The notes under the pieces: model-generated
The model's database searches: none
Told to the model about the DNA's origin: nothing
The model's input: the letters and a program-made list of their open reading frames with translations, nothing else
Position numbers and translations under genes: made by a program
Shown: piece after piece, positions 60,686 to 64,000 of the stretch
Numbering within the stretch: the stretch's first letter is position 1
Layout of the letters: every line of letters starts with the position of its first letter
Source: Tautonia plasticadhaerens
Lineage (GTDB): Bacteria > Planctomycetota > Planctomycetia > Isosphaerales > Isosphaeraceae
NCBI RefSeq assembly: GCF_007752535.1
Contig: NZ_CP036426.1
Span: forward strand, 6,634,001 to 6,698,000
Length of the DNA stretch: 64,000 nucleotides
Direction of reading: 5' to 3'

Positions 60686-62887
60686 TTAGAGATCGACCAC
60701 GAACCCCGTCTTGTCCCGCCGGGCTCCGGCGCCCTTGGCCACCACGCCGACGATGGCGGGGCTCGGGTCGAGGAATCTCAGGTCATCCTTGTCCCCGTCG
60801 ATCACCGGGTACCCCCAGTACGTCTCCGGGATCGGCTTCCGGCGGAACACGACCACGACGTTGCGGCCGGCCTCCAGGACCCGACGGCAATCCGCCTCGT
60901 TCTGCTCGGACCTGGAGAACGTCAGGTGGTAGTTGGCCGGGCGGTCGGTGGCCAGTACGCGATCAACATGCTTGGTATAGTCCATGAATCGGACCCGGGG
61001 GTACTCGGCGAACAACTCGGGCCATTCCCGCTCCCAGGGTACGTCGCTGACGACGTTCAGCCGGCACACGAGGGGCACCCCCCGCTCATCCGCCTGCTGC
61101 TGGGCCTGCTGGAGTTCGTAGGCGACCATCGCCCGGAAGTGGTCCGGGTCCCGGGCAAGCAGCAGGGTCCTGGCGATCATCGCCCGCTTTGCGTTGGGCC
61201 AGTTCAAGCGATCCCAGCCCGCAAAACAGGCCGCCCCGCAGCCCGCCGTGGCATGGCGGCAGAGGTGCAGGCCCGAGCCGCCGCTGTCGCGCGGCGTCAG
61301 CGTCAACCCCATCGAGAGATACCCTTGGCCCTTGACCTGCTTGTAGTTCGCGTTGCTGAGCAAGGTTTCCAGGCGGTGGGTTGATCCGTCGGGCATCTGC
61401 ACCAGTGCCGGGGACGGCGGCCTCCGGGGGGTACGGGCCACGGCCATCGGTACCCCGTCGGGCAAACCGGCGGCGATCTTGCTTCTGGCAATCCGGAACG
61501 TCTTCTCTTCGACCTCCGATCCGACCCACAGCCGTCCCTCACCCAGGCGCCGCACGGCCACGCCGCCGGTACCAGTTCCCGCGCACAGGTCTACGATCAG
61601 GTCGCCGGGCCGGGAGAGCCTGGCGAGCCAGTGGACGCTCTCGCCGACCGGCTGGGCCCAGTCGTGGGCCTCCTTCTCGGCGGGATCGCCCGTATATACA
61701 TCTGTCGTGAAGCCGAGGTCGTTCGGGTCGAACGTCCAGCCCGGTGACTTGCTCCACACAAAAATCTGGCGTGACTTTCGAGCTATCTTCGTGATGAAGA
61801 ACTGGTCCTTCTTCTGGGACTGGTTCAAATTGATCAACATGCCTCGGTAGTGCAACGACTTGCCGAGGACCGCCATCAACTCCGGCAGCCAGGGGCAGTT
61901 CCCATAGTACGTGGCGAAGGCCCCGTCCTCGGCGAGGTACTCGATGGCGAAATCCACCACCGCCTCGCCGTTCTTCTTGAGCCATTCCGACGACCACGGG
62001 AAGTCGGTCCAGACGAGGTTGACCTGACCGGGTTGCAGTTTCGCCCGTACGGCAAGGCTTCGAAAGTCGCAGTTGTAAACCCGGGCATCGGCCGGCTGGC
62101 GTACCAACGGGGAATTGGCCAGCGCCTCCCGCCGCTCCTGGTGGGCCGCCCTGACGACATCCCGGTTGGTTAAGATGATCTTGCTGGCCGGCAGCTTCTC
62201 CGGGTCGATTCGGCTCAGGGTGTCGGCGTGGCGGGGGGCGTGATTGAGCCTCGTGTGGTACACCGGCAGCCGGCGGGGCTTGGTCGCCGGATGGACCTGG
62301 CCGTTGCGCGCGACCCGATGGTCGGTCCGTGGTACCTCCCCCGACGCCTCCAGCGCCCGGCGGTAGTTTGCGATCGTCTCCTTGCAGGTACCCACCAGAT
62401 CGGCGATAGATCGGTCGGAGAGGTTGGGGTTGCGGAGCAGTTCGGCCCGGCCCAACTGCTGCTTCTCGGCGGTACTCAGGGATCGGTGGCGATTTTCGAG
62501 GTGAACCCTGGCCCACTTCTGTTCCTCGCTCAGGCCGACGACGATTTCCACGGGGTAGTCGGTGGAGCCCAGGTGCTCCAGCGCTCGTCGACGGCGGTGG
62601 CCGCTGAGGATGTGGCCCTCGGGGGTACAGACGAGCGGTCGGAGCAGGCCGTGCTCGGCGACCTGCCGGCAGAGCGACTGGTACTCCTCGTCGTCCCGGT
62701 CGGGGTACACCTTGAACGGCTGCTCAGCGGCGAAGAATGACCTCGACCTCGTGTTCCGCCGGTTCTCCGGCCTGGGCTTCGGTTCGGGCGGCGAAACCGG
62801 CTTCCGGAGCGTGTCGGCCTGGTCCTTGGCGGGCGGCTCGGGGGAGTTCCGGCGAGAGGGGCTCTTGGTCGTGGCGAGCCGGTGCAT
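60686..62887 (-). CDS. Three-domain protein: ParB-like domain, DNA methyltransferase, phage gp88-like domain
   Basis: From the ATG at 62887 (GGAG seven bases upstream) the protein is 733 aa. Residues ~1-50 are basic and disordered. Residues 55-185 form a ParB/Srx-type domain (GHILSGHRRRRAL, 91-103) with a KorB-like helix-turn-helix (LSDRSIADLVGTCKETIANYRRAL). Residues ~265-475 form a methyltransferase of N4/N6 beta type: a motif IV-like TDFPW (294-298) and an AdoMet loop DLCAGTGTGG (433-442). Residues ~505-733 resemble phage gp88-type proteins: a cysteine cluster CRHATAGCGAAC (543-554), NVVSDVPWE, FMDYTKH, YHLTFSRSE and the end DKTGFVVDL. The third domain looks like a phage protein of unknown function. 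The ParB domain may guide DNA binding. The D-F-P-W in place of the usual D/N-P-P-Y/W could mean altered chemistry. Confidence 0.8.
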   Translation of the reverse strand: MHRLATTKSPSRRNSPEPPAKDQADTLRKPVSPPEPKPRPENRRNTRSRSFFAAEQPFKVYPDRDDEEYQSLCRQVAEHGLLRPLVCTPEGHILSGHRRRRALEHLGSTDYPVEIVVGLSEEQKWARVHLENRHRSLSTAEKQQLGRAELLRNPNLSDRSIADLVGTCKETIANYRRALEASGEVPRTDHRVARNGQVHPATKPRRLPVYHTRLNHAPRHADTLSRIDPEKLPASKIILTNRDVVRAAHQERREALANSPLVRQPADARVYNCDFRSLAVRAKLQPGQVNLVWTDFPWSSEWLKKNGEAVVDFAIEYLAEDGAFATYYGNCPWLPELMAVLGKSLHYRGMLINLNQSQKKDQFFITKIARKSRQIFVWSKSPGWTFDPNDLGFTTDVYTGDPAEKEAHDWAQPVGESVHWLARLSRPGDLIVDLCAGTGTGGVAVRRLGEGRLWVGSEVEEKTFRIARSKIAAGLPDGVPMAVARTPRRPPSPALVQMPDGSTHRLETLLSNANYKQVKGQGYLSMGLTLTPRDSGGSGLHLCRHATAGCGAACFAGWDRLNWPNAKRAMIARTLLLARDPDHFRAMVAYELQQAQQQADERGVPLVCRLNVVSDVPWEREWPELFAEYPRVRFMDYTKHVDRVLATDRPANYHLTFSRSEQNEADCRRVLEAGRNVVVVFRRKPIPETYWGYPVIDGDKDDLRFLDPSPAIVGVVAKGAGARRDKTGFVVDL

Positions 62888-63411
62888 GGGGAGGCTCCTG
62901 CGGGTACGGACGGAGGACGGGCCGGTCCGAGGCCGGTCATCGTGGCGCCCATGCAGGTAGCGTAGGTCAGGACGGCGCCCCTGGCCGCAAGGCGCATGAT
63001 GCAAAGACATTCCGCCCGGGGTACGCCGACGGCGACGAGGTGGGCCGGGGAGCCGTTCTTCGGGGAGGCCGGGACGGGATTGCCAAACTAGCCAGGGCGC
63101 ACTGCCCGGATGGCGCCCGCCAGGGCGATGTGCATCAAGACCATCCGGCGGGAATGCGATCGGCTGGCTCCTGGCTATGACCGGAGCCGGGGCCGCCGGG
63201 CCATGGGGGAGATGCGGTGCGTCCTCCGGCACGGCGGCAGCATGCAGGATCGTCCTGTTGGACTGATGCCGCGCCCCGCCGCCCTCTGCAATCCTCGATC
63301 TCGGCGGTCCACGAGGAGTCAATGCAGCCCTGGACGCTCTGGTAGGAGGGGCACGCCTCGGCGTAGCGCGGCCCCCGAGTGCCGGCCAGTCACCCGGCGA
63401 CCCCGGCGAAG
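62888..63411. other. 524-bp gap upstream of the three-domain gene
   Basis: Open frames here on both strands give Arg/Pro-rich shadow sequence. No promoter boxes, RNA gene or repeats were convincing. It should hold the promoter of the three-domain gene. Confidence 0.4.
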
Positions 63412-63900
63412 ATGACGATCAACGAGAACATCTCCGGCAGCGATAACTCCCCGCAGATAGTCGGCACAGCCCTCGGGGGGGCTGGGAATCGACGCACCGG
63501 GGGCGAAAGGGACGCCGCCGTTGGGCCTGGCTCTGGCCGGATCGCTTTGCAGGCGGGTGAACTGGGCCTCCTCGACGGGGCCCCCGGCCTGCGCAAATCC
63601 CTAATGGCTCTCAACTTGGCCGCCAGGGAAACGACCGGCGGGCCACTCCCGCATTTTGCGGGCCTTGCCCCTTCCGGCGGCGGTGTGGTCCTGCATGGCG
63701 AGGATGAGGAGCCGGTGCTCAGCCGACGCCTCCTGGACGCCGGGGCCGCCTGGATCGGGTCCGCATCCTCGCAGGCGGATTCGCCCTGCCGCAGTTCCTC
63801 GATAGCCTGGAGGAGGCAATTTCGGAGGTCGATGTGCGGCCGGTGATCCCTGACCACTCAACGACCTCCTCTACACTACACACCACAGAACACAAATGAG
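63412..63900 (+). pseudogene. RepA-like/AAA_25 ATPase pseudogene, frameshifted and truncated
   Basis: The first frame encodes a block like RepA-type ATPases: ELGLLDGAPGLRKSLMALNL and GGVVLHGEDEEPVLSRRLLDAGA. The Walker A should read G-x-x-G-x-G-K-S but has Arg in place of the Gly before Lys. At about 63741-63755 homology continues in a different frame: the second frame reads LDRVRILAGG and then LPQFLDSLEEAISEVDVRPVIPD, the expected continuation to the Walker B strand, before a stop at 63898. The gene is therefore broken by a single-base frameshift and stops soon after the expected Walker B region. The family is typical of plasmid and phage replication or primase modules. The exact start cannot be determined. 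Confidence 0.65.
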
Positions 63901-63906
63901 ACATCC

Positions 63907-64000
63907 ATGAAACTCGTTTGGAACGAGCGCTCGCCGGGTTACTACCGTTCAGGACGTGGTTCCCACGGGGATTACGCCATCGCCCAGCAGGAGGACGGGA
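63907..64000 (+). CDS. N-terminal part of a small protein, cut by the window end
   Basis: An ATG six bases after the pseudogene's stop opens a frame to the window end (31 residues: MKLVWNERSPGYYRSGRGSH, then GDYAIAQQEDG). The pattern Trp, then PGYYxSG, then DYAI, resembles small proteins that are common in phages and integrative elements. This is based on recall of a pattern, not a search. There is no strong ribosome binding site. If real, it is a further accessory gene of the element. Confidence 0.5.
   Translation, partial: MKLVWNERSPGYYRSGRGSHGDYAIAQQEDG

Noticed and set aside
62888-63322. 145-residue N-terminal extension of the ParB-methyltransferase protein
   Set aside because: The composition is Pro/Arg/Gly-rich without conserved motifs, and a ribosome binding site precedes the ATG at 62887.

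Overview
The window is about 70% GC and looks chromosomal, from a member of the Planctomycetota, most likely an Isosphaeraceae (Tautonia- or Isosphaera-like) bacterium. This is inferred from the three DUF1549/DUF1553 + DUF1501 gene pairs, the four sulfatases, a PPC-domain exported protein, many Tat or Sec leaders and the codon use. No database search was possible, so all family names rest on motifs read in the translated sequence.

Left part (1-13 kb), housekeeping and signalling: the end of a PLP aminotransferase, folK with an unexplained C-terminal extension, smpB, a short DnaA-like ATPase, glgB on the opposite strand, a three-gene two-component cluster (REC-histidine kinase, membrane PAS histidine kinase, Rcp1-like regulator), then yqgE, coaX, obgE and rpmA on the minus strand.

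Middle (13-42 kb), cell-envelope and secreted functions: a 1255-aa membrane patatin-like protein; a divergent set of three small helical proteins, two of them WXG100-like; a minus-strand cluster of a CocE hydrolase, two ceramidase-like proteins and an MnmE-like GTPase without the catalytic C-terminus; then the three DUF1549/DUF1501 modules, a sulfatase, a small protein combining a heme-c motif with prenyltransferase-type repeats, a HAD hydrolase and a MazG-like pyrophosphohydrolase.

Right-middle (43-59.5 kb): a compact Bat/MoxR-type operon (MoxR, DUF58, a small membrane protein, two VWA proteins, a helical-repeat protein and a 1328-aa membrane protein). It is followed by three consecutive sulfatases and a Ycf48-like beta-propeller.

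Right end (59.5-64 kb): gene content and composition change at a 3' tRNA-Arg(CCG) fragment, which looks like one attachment end of an integrated element. Inside are a cupin, a three-domain protein (ParB-like + DNA methyltransferase + phage gp88-like), a frameshifted RepA/AAA_25-type ATPase pseudogene and the start of a small protein that runs off the window. The three-domain protein and its setting are the most unusual part of the window.
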